In this document: piece by piece, positions 34,546 to 41,226 of the stretch
Layout of the letters: every line of letters starts with the position of its first letter
Numbering within the stretch: the stretch's first letter is position 1
Assembly: GCF_000371925.1 (NCBI RefSeq)
Contig: NZ_AQVE01000021.1
Span: 1 to 64,000 of the forward strand
Direction: 5' to 3'
DNA length: 64,000 nt
Source: Thiolinea disciformis DSM 14473
GTDB lineage: Bacteria > Pseudomonadota > Gammaproteobacteria > Thiotrichales > Thiotrichaceae
Program-made: the position numbers and the translations under genes
Notes under the pieces: generated by a model
What the model saw: only the letters and a program-made list of their open reading frames with translations
Told to the model about the DNA's origin: nothing
Database searches by the model: none

Positions 34546-35541
34546 ATGAGCGCCATCTTGGAACAGTTACAGAAGGCTTATGTTAATCTTGCCCAGCCGC
34601 GCCTAGGGGCAGCCGCCATTGCAGCCAGTGATGAATTTTTTGCCCCTTTAGAGCGTATGTTAAATCCCGATCCTGCGGTATTTATCCCGGGGAAATACGA
34701 TGATAATGGCAAGTGGATGGATGGCTGGGAAACACGCCGTAAACGTGGCAATGGCTATGATCATGCGATTATTCGCATTTGCCCCGGTATGGTTCATGGC
34801 TTTGATATTGATACCTCGCATTTCACGGGTAATTTCGCGCCCTCTGCGAGTATTGATGCGTGCTATAGCGCTGATGTACCGAATGAAAATACCGCTTGGA
34901 CGACTATTTTAAGTGCGCAAACCTTGCAAGGTAATACCCATAATCCTTTCGTCATTGAATCACGCGAGACGTGGAATTACCTGCGCTTAAATATTTATCC
35001 CGATGGTGGTGTGGCACGTTTGCGGGTTTATGGGCAAGTGCAGCGCGATTTGAGTCAGCTTAAAAATGAGGAAATGGATCTAGCCGCTATGCTAAATGGT
35101 GGTCGTGCCTTGTGTGCGAGTGATATGCATTATGGGCACATTAGTAATCTAATCGCACCGGGGCGTGGTATTAATATGGGGGATGGTTGGGAAACACGCC
35201 GTCGACGTGAGCCGGGGTTTGATTGGGCGATTTTACGGTTGGCGGGAGTGGGTGAGGTGAGGCGTTTAGTACTGGATACGGCGCATTTTAAGGGAAATTA
35301 TCCTTATGAATGCTCAGTCTATGGCACGCTCTATACGGGTGGCAATGAAAATAGTATTGCCACGCAAAGTTTATATTGGCAGGAGTTATTGCCACTGCAA
35401 CGTATGGCGGCAGACACCGAATTTACCTATGTTGAGCAGTTAAACAAGATTGGCGCTATCTCGCATCTGCGCCTAAATATGTATCCAGATGGTGGTGTGA
35501 GTCGTTTACGTGCCTTTGGTCACTTAAGTGCAGCAGGTTAA
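34546..35541 (+). CDS. alc: Allantoicase
   Basis: A 331-residue allantoicase that cuts allantoate to ureidoglycolate and urea. It consists of two similar halves: GWETRRKRGNGYDHAIIRI with a later LRLNIYPDGGVARLRVYG, and GWETRRRREPGFDWAILRL with LRLNMYPDGGVSRLRAFG, the internal duplication typical of the enzyme. AGGGATA stands upstream of the ATG. It follows uraD by 13 bases and is nearly abutting allA. Confidence 0.93.
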   Translation: MSAILEQLQKAYVNLAQPRLGAAAIAASDEFFAPLERMLNPDPAVFIPGKYDDNGKWMDGWETRRKRGNGYDHAIIRICPGMVHGFDIDTSHFTGNFAPSASIDACYSADVPNENTAWTTILSAQTLQGNTHNPFVIESRETWNYLRLNIYPDGGVARLRVYGQVQRDLSQLKNEEMDLAAMLNGGRALCASDMHYGHISNLIAPGRGINMGDGWETRRRREPGFDWAILRLAGVGEVRRLVLDTAHFKGNYPYECSVYGTLYTGGNENSIATQSLYWQELLPLQRMAADTEFTYVEQLNKIGAISHLRLNMYPDGGVSRLRAFGHLSAAG

Positions 35542-35542
35542 T

Positions 35543-36046
35543 ATGAAAGTTCTCATTCCTGAACCCTTGACCGCAGAAGCATTTGCTCCCTTTGGTGATG
35601 TGATTGAGCGGGCAGGGCGTGATTCTTACACCATCAATTATGGTAAAACTGCACGTTATAGTGATTTGGCTTTATTAGATACGCTGGAAAATGGCGGTAA
35701 GCCGACGGTGAGTATTTTTCGTTCTCAGCCTGCGGTTTTCCCGCTACGTATTCTCGTTATGGAGCGTCATCCCCTGAGTAGTCAAGGCTTTATTTCCATG
35801 GAGCGGCTACCTTTCTTAACCATCGTAGCACCACGCGCTGAGCGGCCTGAGGTAGATAAAATACGTTTATTTGTAGTGGGTGCACATCAAGGCATTAACT
35901 ATCATCGCGGTGTGTGGCACCACTATCTGTTTAGTCCAGCAGGCGAAAGGGATTTTCTGTGTTTAGATCGAAGCGGTGGCGTCGGCAAGAATTGTGATGA
36001 GCATCACTTTGAGGAAGAGATTATTGTGGGTGTTATTGCACTGTAA
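35543..36046 (+). CDS. allA: Ureidoglycolate lyase
   Basis: A 167-residue ureidoglycolate lyase that releases glyoxylate and urea. LTAEAFAPFGDVIE at the start and INYHRGVWHHYLFSP with FLCLDR are family blocks, with the His residues at the active site. The ATG at 35543 directly follows the allantoicase stop. It closes the urate gene row. Its 3' end is overlapped by a small minus-strand gene. Confidence 0.93.
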   Translation: MKVLIPEPLTAEAFAPFGDVIERAGRDSYTINYGKTARYSDLALLDTLENGGKPTVSIFRSQPAVFPLRILVMERHPLSSQGFISMERLPFLTIVAPRAERPEVDKIRLFVVGAHQGINYHRGVWHHYLFSPAGERDFLCLDRSGGVGKNCDEHHFEEEIIVGVIAL

Positions 36047-36233
36047 ACGTTAAGTCGGCGGAGCCGTCGCCGGCTCCTACCTTTGCTAATAATTTACGTA
36101 ATTGGCGTTTGTCAGCCTGTCGTTCACCAGAACGTGACTTGCGATGTTCACCGCCTTTACGCAGAATCGGGGCGCGTGCAATCGGATTTACACGCACACG
36201 TTTTTGCGGCTTTATCTTGATTTTACTGGGCAT
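36033..36233 (-). CDS. Small basic conserved-looking protein
   Basis: A 66-residue very basic protein starting MPSKIKIKPQKRVRVNPIA and continuing RAPILRKGGEHRKSRSGERQ. AAGGAAG lies six bases upstream of the ATG. The final 14 residues are read from a REP-like hairpin and from the antisense of the allA 3' end, so the original C-terminus was probably near LRKLLAK. Its charge suggests RNA or ribosome binding, but I do not recognise a named family. Confidence 0.65.
   Translation of the reverse strand: MPSKIKIKPQKRVRVNPIARAPILRKGGEHRKSRSGERQADKRQLRKLLAKVGAGDGSADLTFTVQ
36053..36080 (-). repeat. REP-like palindromic element
   Basis: On the minus strand the sequence GTAGGAGCCGGCGACGGCTC contains the GTAGGAGC head and perfect seven-base arms GGAGCCG/CGGCTCC (36060-36077), as in REP elements of Pseudomonas and relatives. 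No second copy was noticed in the window. It lies between allA and the small basic gene and is translated as part of the latter. Confidence 0.6.
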
Positions 36234-36243
36234 AACTGCTTCC

Positions 36244-37143
36244 TTAGTTGGGAAATTTAAACCAACGTGCACCTTGGCTCAGTTTGCGTTGCGCTTTATT
36301 GACTTCGCGCAAACCTTCCAAAAAACGTGGCACTTCGTCAGTCAGGGTAAAAGCAAATTTCTCAGGTAAGGTCGTGTACATGGAGCGTGGAGGCTTGCTG
36401 TCGCCACGAATACCTTTCAAAAAATTGCCGGTGTCAAAGCTATTATAAAAAATCTCTTTAATGCCTAAATCATGACGAATCAATTGAATCGTCGCCGCCA
36501 TTAAAGCTTCATCCCACACTTGCGCATAAGGCTTGAGCACTTCTTCGCGGTAAGTGTTGATATTATCAAAACGCCAGGTCTGCCAATCGCGCTTTACCTG
36601 ACGTACCCAATCAGATTGTAATTCCTCAATCAAGGCTTGATTAGATGCAAAGTCCACATCAATCCGCGCCCAGGCTAAGGTCTCATGCTTGGACTTATTG
36701 ATCGGGTGACCCCAATAAGAGAATTCACCATGATCTGCACCCTTGACTAATTGTTGGAAGCGCTCTTGATGGTCATTAGCGAAATTCAATTGCATTACCA
36801 AATGATAGCCGGTACGTGACATTTGTTTCCACTTACGCTGACTATTGCGCTCATCACCCCATTGATCCAGCGTGAGCACAAAATTCAACATAGGCTGTTC
36901 CCAAGTCGCCCATTCCAAATGCTGCGGTTTTAACTCACCTTTTCCTGCATAAGCCAGCGCTTGTTTGACAATAGGCTTATTTAGCCAGTTGGCAAAAGGT
37001 GATTGTCGTACTTGCGCGATGCTCATGCCTTGACCAATATAATCACGCAATAATTGCAAGGCATAAGCATCGCGTGTGTAACGAAATAACGTGCGCTCGC
37101 CACGCAAGCTTGCCAGAATTTCGTCTAATTCGTATTTCTCCAT
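36244..37143 (-). CDS. Conserved-looking protein of unknown function near rtcB
   Basis: A 299-residue soluble protein rich in Trp and charged residues (EWATWEQPMLNFVLTLDQWG, KQMSRTGYHLVMQLNFANDH, LIRHDLGIKEIFYNSF). No signal peptide, membrane helix or catalytic motif I can name. It is downstream of rtcB on the same strand and ten bases from the small basic gene, so the three may be co-transcribed. The start lacks a clear ribosome-binding site. Confidence 0.75.
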   Translation of the reverse strand: MEKYELDEILASLRGERTLFRYTRDAYALQLLRDYIGQGMSIAQVRQSPFANWLNKPIVKQALAYAGKGELKPQHLEWATWEQPMLNFVLTLDQWGDERNSQRKWKQMSRTGYHLVMQLNFANDHQERFQQLVKGADHGEFSYWGHPINKSKHETLAWARIDVDFASNQALIEELQSDWVRQVKRDWQTWRFDNINTYREEVLKPYAQVWDEALMAATIQLIRHDLGIKEIFYNSFDTGNFLKGIRGDSKPPRSMYTTLPEKFAFTLTDEVPRFLEGLREVNKAQRKLSQGARWFKFPN

Positions 37144-37295
37144 AATGCTAATCTCGTGTTAGTGCCACTAGGCTTAGCTAGTGGCGAGTGGTCACTTGTT
37201 CGGATAAGGGCATAGCTACGGCTTATTCTTCTGCCGAGCGTAAAGTGACAGTCAGGCGCTGGGCCTGACCACGAGACAAATTTTTGAGCTTTCAT
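37125..37295 (-). CDS. Possible small ORF after rtcB (56 codons)
   Basis: An ORF starting MKAQKFVSWSGPAPDCHFTL with AGAGGA seven bases before its ATG. It overlaps the start of the 299-residue gene by 19 bases. Two perfect hairpins lie inside it (37164-37185 and 37251-37269), which argues as much for structured non-coding RNA as for a protein. No homology is recognised. Confidence 0.3.
   Translation of the reverse strand: MKAQKFVSWSGPAPDCHFTLGRRISRSYALIRTSDHSPLAKPSGTNTRLALWRNTN
37164..37269 (-). other. Two perfect hairpins downstream of rtcB
   Basis: GCCACTAG/CTAGTGGC (37164-37171 and 37178-37185) and GTCAGGC/GCCTGAC (37251-37257 and 37263-37269) are perfect stems with six- and five-base loops. 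Neither is followed by a strong T tract on the minus strand, so they may slow RNA decay or mark processing between rtcB and the next gene. Confidence 0.5.
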
Positions 37296-37326
37296 GATTT
37301 AATCCTCTTAAGCTGTGCGCAAAGGC

Positions 37327-38523
37327 TTAGCCTTTGACACACAAAACTTGTTTTAAGGTATGTACTACCTCAACAAGGTCGTTTTGATATTGCATAACAG
37401 TATCGATGTCTTTATAAGCGCTCGGGATTTCATCCACCACATTCTTATCTTTTCGACATTCAACACCTTCAGTTTGTTTCGCTAAATCTTGGGCATTAAA
37501 ACGGCGTTTAGCCTCCGTACGACTCATGCGCCGCCCAGCACCATGTGAACACGAGCAAAAAGAATGTTCATTACCTAGGCCGCGTACTATGAATGATTTT
37601 GCACCCATACTACCCGGAATAATGCCCAGCTCACCTGCTTGTGCACTGATAGCGCCTTTACGCGTCAAGTACACTTCTGCACCAAAGTGGGTTTCTTTTT
37701 GCACATAGTTATGATGACAGTTGATGGCTTCGCGCGTCGTGCTAAAAGGCTTTAATTGGGTCTGTAAAGCCTCCAGCACCAAACGCATCATCTCGCGCCG
37801 ATTGACCATGGCATAGTCCTGCGCCCAGCCTACCGCTTCCACATAATCATCAAAGTGCTGTGTGCCTTCAGTAAAATAAGCCAAATCTTTATCGGGTAAA
37901 TTACCTAATGCTTTACCCACATCTTTTTTAGCTTTTTCAATAAAATAACGACCAATTACATTGCCAATGCCGCGACTACCTGAGTGCAGCATGACCCAAA
38001 CATCATCACTTTCATCTAAGCAAAGTTCAATAAAGTGATTGCCGCCACCCAAAGTCCCCAGTTGTAAGCCCCAAACACGCTGGAAATTATTTAACATTTT
38101 GAGCAAGCCCGGATGCTTATCCGTGATGACATTCAAGTGTTTTTCCATATTTTTTAGGGTTGCAGCTTGGATTGATGGACTGCGATGCTGAGCAAATCCA
38201 ACCGGCACTAGTTTTTCAATTGCACTGCGTACACTGTAAAGATTGTCGGGTAAGTCGTCGGCTTTGAGTGATAAACGAATAGCGTTCATACCACAGCCAA
38301 TGTCTACCCCAACCGCCGCCGGAATAATAGCCCCCTTGGTAGGGATCACTGAGCCGACCGTTGCACCAATGCCATAATGTACATCAGGCATAGCAGCGAT
38401 ATGGCTATGAATAAAGGGTAGCTGTGCAATATTGCGCAACTGATTCAATGAGCCCTGATCTACTTCATCAGTATAAATCTTGACCGGAACTTTCCCCTGC
38501 TCGAGGGTTAATTTAACAGGCAT
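37327..38523 (-). CDS. rtcB: RtcB-family RNA ligase
   Basis: A 398-residue RtcB. Metal- and GTP-binding motifs are visible: MPDVHYGIGATVGSVIPT, VGVDIGCGMNA with the metal-binding Cys, GTLGGGNHFIEL, INCHHNYVQ and the guanylylated His region CSCSHGAGR. RtcB joins RNA 2',3'-cyclic phosphate or 3'-phosphate ends to 5'-OH ends, used in RNA repair. It lacks an adjacent rtcA or rtcR. Its 5' leader carries a terminator-type regulatory element, so control by attenuation rather than sigma-54/RtcR is likely. Confidence 0.95.
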   Translation of the reverse strand: MPVKLTLEQGKVPVKIYTDEVDQGSLNQLRNIAQLPFIHSHIAAMPDVHYGIGATVGSVIPTKGAIIPAAVGVDIGCGMNAIRLSLKADDLPDNLYSVRSAIEKLVPVGFAQHRSPSIQAATLKNMEKHLNVITDKHPGLLKMLNNFQRVWGLQLGTLGGGNHFIELCLDESDDVWVMLHSGSRGIGNVIGRYFIEKAKKDVGKALGNLPDKDLAYFTEGTQHFDDYVEAVGWAQDYAMVNRREMMRLVLEALQTQLKPFSTTREAINCHHNYVQKETHFGAEVYLTRKGAISAQAGELGIIPGSMGAKSFIVRGLGNEHSFCSCSHGAGRRMSRTEAKRRFNAQDLAKQTEGVECRKDKNVVDEIPSAYKDIDTVMQYQNDLVEVVHTLKQVLCVKG

Positions 38524-38555
38524 AAAGTCTCTCTTACTGTATTTATTCCGGGCAT

Positions 38556-38585
38556 AAAAAAACCCGGAGACTTACGCCATCCGGG
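38556..38585 (-). terminator. Intrinsic terminator in the rtcB leader
   Basis: On the minus strand CCCGGA (38585-38580) pairs with TCCGGG (38568-38563), followed by seven Ts (38562-38556), only 33 bases before the rtcB start codon. Upstream, ATCCGG (38626-38621) can pair with CCGGAT (38584-38579) and so break the terminator. Downstream, CCCGGA (38552-38547) can also pair with the terminator's 3' arm. Alternative pairings like these are typical of attenuators. Confidence 0.8.
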
Positions 38586-38737
38586 CTTTTGACATGCTTT
38601 TACACACTAGCGCGTACTTGCCGGATGACTGTGATCAGTCTCCCAACAAGCAGCGGGAGACATTAATGTAAATGAATGGAGCGTTGTGTGTAATTGACAA
38701 GCATGTTGTATGTCTCCTAAGTAAACGTTTGAAAGTT
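38586..38737 (-). ncRNA. Structured 5' leader RNA of rtcB, candidate attenuator
   Basis: The predicted transcript from the promoter at 38744-38773 folds into nested stems: ACATGCTT/AAGCATGT (38706-38699 with 38599-38592), TACACAC/GTGTGTA (38692-38686 with 38607-38601), and a hairpin GTCTCCC/GGGAGAC (38661-38655 with 38644-38638); GACTG/CAGTC gives another small hairpin. The fold is followed by an intrinsic terminator with a competing antiterminator. I do not recognise a known riboswitch class. In some bacteria rtcB operons carry Y RNAs, but no tRNA-like module is evident here. Structure seen by eye, function inferred. Confidence 0.65.
38663..38704 (-). CDS. Leader peptide ORF upstream of rtcB
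   Basis: A 13-codon ORF, MLVNYTQRSIHLH, with AGGAGA (38718-38713) eight bases before its ATG. It lies inside the structured leader, and its 5' end overlaps the outer stem and its middle the second stem, so ribosome movement over it would change the fold. This suggests translation-dependent attenuation of rtcB. Real translation is unproven. Confidence 0.45.
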   Translation of the reverse strand: MLVNYTQRSIHLH

Positions 38738-38743
38738 GGCGAA

Positions 38744-38773
38744 ATCGTAGAACTAAAACCCAAGTAGTGTCAA
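38744..38773 (-). promoter_or_regulatory. Promoter of the rtcB leader
   Basis: On the minus strand TTGACA (38773-38768) and TACGAT (38749-38744) are 18 bases apart. It lies just downstream of the phosphatase stop codon and predicts a transcript start near 38737, upstream of the leader fold. Confidence 0.6.
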
Positions 38774-38786
38774 GGTTATTTTTTAA

Positions 38787-39332
38787 TTAAGCGGGAGTGA
38801 GCAAACGCTTAAACCAACCTTTTGAACTGGGTTTATGGGGAGTATGGGCTGCGTTTGGCCATTCTAGTAAAAAATCATATTGCTCTTGTGTTTGTGGCAT
38901 ATTGTGACCACGAATGCTCGACAGTAATTCAGTCGCATCTTGTGCACTCATTCCATCGCGAATTAATAAGCAGCCCGCCAATACACCCGTGCGACCAATA
39001 CCGGCATAGCAATGAATCGCAACATTTTTACCATGTTGTAGGTCTTGATAGAGTTTTTCCACTAGCTCATGAAACGGTTTATGACGTGTAGGGGTATGGC
39101 GGTCAGGAATAGGGAAGTGCTCAAACTCCATCCCTAATTGTAAGCACAAACGTGGCTCAAAGGCGACACCTAAGCGCATCATTTCTTGGTTTTCCAGCAA
39201 GCAAACTATTTTATTAAAGCCTGCCTCCATGTAGTTGACCATTTCATCCGCAAGCTGCTCACCATTTGGGCAAGGCATAATAAATAAACGGCCTGAACCG
39301 ATTGTTTTTACTTCAAAGAAAATACTTTGCAT
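38787..39332 (-). CDS. Protein tyrosine/dual-specificity phosphatase-like protein
   Basis: A 181-residue cysteine phosphatase. HCYAGIGRTGVLAG contains the CX5R catalytic loop and is followed by the helix typical of the fold; FPIPDRHTP may carry the general-acid Asp. It resembles cyclin-dependent-kinase-inhibitor-3-like and DSP enzymes. The substrate is unknown. It is the gene upstream of rtcB but has its own spacing and the rtcB promoter follows its stop codon. Confidence 0.88.
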   Translation of the reverse strand: MQSIFFEVKTIGSGRLFIMPCPNGEQLADEMVNYMEAGFNKIVCLLENQEMMRLGVAFEPRLCLQLGMEFEHFPIPDRHTPTRHKPFHELVEKLYQDLQHGKNVAIHCYAGIGRTGVLAGCLLIRDGMSAQDATELLSSIRGHNMPQTQEQYDFLLEWPNAAHTPHKPSSKGWFKRLLTPA

Positions 39333-39657
39333 AAATAAGCTATAGGTAAATGGTCTTTAGGGGAATCAAGAACTTAAGAATGACGTTGTAGAAATGAGAC
39401 AAAGCATCTTACGTCATTTCTAGGTCAGATTCAGTAAAATTTTTTACCAACTTCTTAATGGTGGTTTGTAGCTGGTAAAAGGTTCATCGTTTCAAAAAAA
39501 TTATCCTGTGAACACTATAGTGGCGTTATTGCGTAAAACTTAACTAGCGAGTGCACATTATAATAAATATTTATTTGCTTTGTCTTTTATCCGTAACTTT
39601 TTACCGTCAATAGCTAGTTTAATAGATTGTGCTTATGGTTACACCTAAAATGGGATC
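39333..39657. other. Divergent intergenic region with two long-arm inverted repeats
   Basis: AATGACGT/ACGTCATT (39379-39386 and 39411-39418) and TTTTACCA/TGGTAAAA (39442-39449 and 39473-39480) are perfect eight-base inverted repeats with 23-24-base spacers. They lie between the phosphatase and the amine oxidase-like gene and could be regulatory sites. No gene is seen. Confidence 0.45.
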
Positions 39658-41034
39658 ATGAATACTAAAACCATATCCACCATGAACCGCAAAATATCGT
39701 TACTACTCACTTTGTTTTTAGGCTCAGAGCTGGGACAGGCTGCTGAATATTGTTCGGATGAGTATTATCTCAATGTCACTTTACCTAATCAGGCACGTTG
39801 GGATATGTGTTGGGAGCACCGTGCTCGCGAAGGCATTGTGTTACACAAAATGCACTATACGCCGCCTCATGGCCAACGCTTGCAGATTCTGAATTTAGCA
39901 GCGCTCGCGCAAATCCACGTCCCGTATGATGACAATGGCGCACGCTACCATGATATTTCGGATTATGGTTTAGGCAATCAATATATGGCGAGTCTGACAA
40001 CTAGCGAGTGTCCGAATGGTCGCTTACTGAACTATGCCGGTAAGTCGGTTATTTGCCAGCAAATTACGCCTGCCAGCAGTGGTTATGCGACAGTAGACAA
40101 GCAGCTACATGGTGATGCGCTGAGTTTATTTAGTGTGTCTACGATTGGCGCCTATAACTATATTCCTACATGGCGTTTTCTGGATGATGGGTCGATTGAA
40201 GCGTTGGTGGGTGCAACAGGTGCTTTACAACGTTATGGGACTATGGCCGCGAGCGAGCAAGGGTGGTTAGTAGCCGATAATAAAGTGGGCATTTCGCACA
40301 CCCACAATTTCTTCTGGAAATTAGATTTCGATCTTGCTGGAACCGCCAATGATGATTATGTGGAAGAGCTGAATTTTACGCCTAATCAAGCGGGGCAATT
40401 AGCCAGAAACACCACACGCTTCAATCAAGAGGCGGGGCGCTCGGTAAATCCTGAGCAATTAAGACGTTGGCGTATTGTCGATGGTGCGGTCAAGAATGCG
40501 AAAGGTTTGCCAATTTCTTATGAAGTTCGTTTACCTCAATCAGTACAGCGCGAAGATGGGCCTGCGATAGAGGCTTTCAATCAATATGATTTTTATGTTA
40601 CCCGACAAAAAACCTGTGAGTTATTTGCTTCACATAATCCAACAGGCGGTGCTTGTGCTGCTAGTTTAAATGCCTTTGCCAATAATGAATCTTTAGCCAA
40701 TCAAGACCTTGTTTTGTGGCCGAGTACAACATTTTATCATGTACCGCGTGCTGAGGACTCCCCACGTATGGACGCCCATTGGTCCTCGATCGCTATTACG
40801 CCACGCGATTTGAATGACATAAATCCTTTAACGAATAGCCAAGGAGGAGGCACAGGTGCACCTATCGCTCTGGGCAGTAGCGGCGGTGGGAGTAATGCAG
40901 GTTCAGGTGGAGTCAGTGGTGAGCGTACTGCAGGTGGTGCAGGCAGTTTCTCGGTTATATTATTAGGCTTAATAGGACTATTGCGTTTTAATCGTAGAGG
41001 GATAAATCGGTTTGATAAGGCATTTGGTCGCTAA
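39658..41034 (+). CDS. Short copper amine oxidase-like exported protein, GlyGly-CTERM tail
   Basis: A 458-residue protein with a signal peptide (ending LGQA) and the catalytic domain of copper amine oxidases without their N-terminal domains. IHVPYDDNG and HDISDYGLG match the segment with the catalytic Asp (D99). H214 and H216 (ISHTHNFF) and H374 (after PRAEDSPRM) match the three copper ligands; the 48- and 160-residue gaps are close to those of known enzymes. The residue at the topaquinone position is Tyr166, but its surroundings read TIGAYNY, not TxxNY(D/E). The C-terminus has a Gly/Ser linker, AGGAGS, a hydrophobic helix and Arg residues, a GlyGly-CTERM-like signal. Activity is uncertain. 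Confidence 0.8.
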   Translation: MNTKTISTMNRKISLLLTLFLGSELGQAAEYCSDEYYLNVTLPNQARWDMCWEHRAREGIVLHKMHYTPPHGQRLQILNLAALAQIHVPYDDNGARYHDISDYGLGNQYMASLTTSECPNGRLLNYAGKSVICQQITPASSGYATVDKQLHGDALSLFSVSTIGAYNYIPTWRFLDDGSIEALVGATGALQRYGTMAASEQGWLVADNKVGISHTHNFFWKLDFDLAGTANDDYVEELNFTPNQAGQLARNTTRFNQEAGRSVNPEQLRRWRIVDGAVKNAKGLPISYEVRLPQSVQREDGPAIEAFNQYDFYVTRQKTCELFASHNPTGGACAASLNAFANNESLANQDLVLWPSTTFYHVPRAEDSPRMDAHWSSIAITPRDLNDINPLTNSQGGGTGAPIALGSSGGGSNAGSGGVSGERTAGGAGSFSVILLGLIGLLRFNRRGINRFDKAFGR

Positions 41035-41101
41035 TTGTCATCACTAATTTTCTATGAAGTGAAAAGTATTTTGAATGATAGTATAGTCAATATAGTTTTA
41101 G

Positions 41102-41128
41102 TATAAAGCTCCAGTCGTCAGCTTTATA
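41102..41128 (+). terminator. Hairpin after the amine oxidase-like gene
   Basis: Perfect nine-base arms TATAAAGCT (41102-41110) and AGCTTTATA (41120-41128) flank a nine-base loop. No T tract follows on the + strand, so it is a weak terminator candidate or an RNA-stability element. Confidence 0.45.
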
Positions 41129-41226
41129 ATGCCGATAAAAGTTAGCGATTAGTGTTAGCTCTTTGCATTACGCTAGTATTGTTAGGATATATAAATAGTG
41201 GCATGGCTGACAAAGGGAGCTTGTTT

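Noticed and set aside
36109-36448. Plus-strand ORFs between allA and rtcB
   Set aside because: They are antisense to the basic protein and the 299-residue gene and have no family pattern.
38556-38737. Y RNA (YrlA-like) upstream of rtcB
   Set aside because: No tRNA-like module and no Ro60/Rsr gene are visible; the terminator directly before rtcB fits an attenuator better.
41152-41226. Upstream extension of the large lipoprotein
   Set aside because: It would put a second hydrophobic stretch before a perfect lipoprotein signal, and the ribosome-binding site favours ATG 41227.
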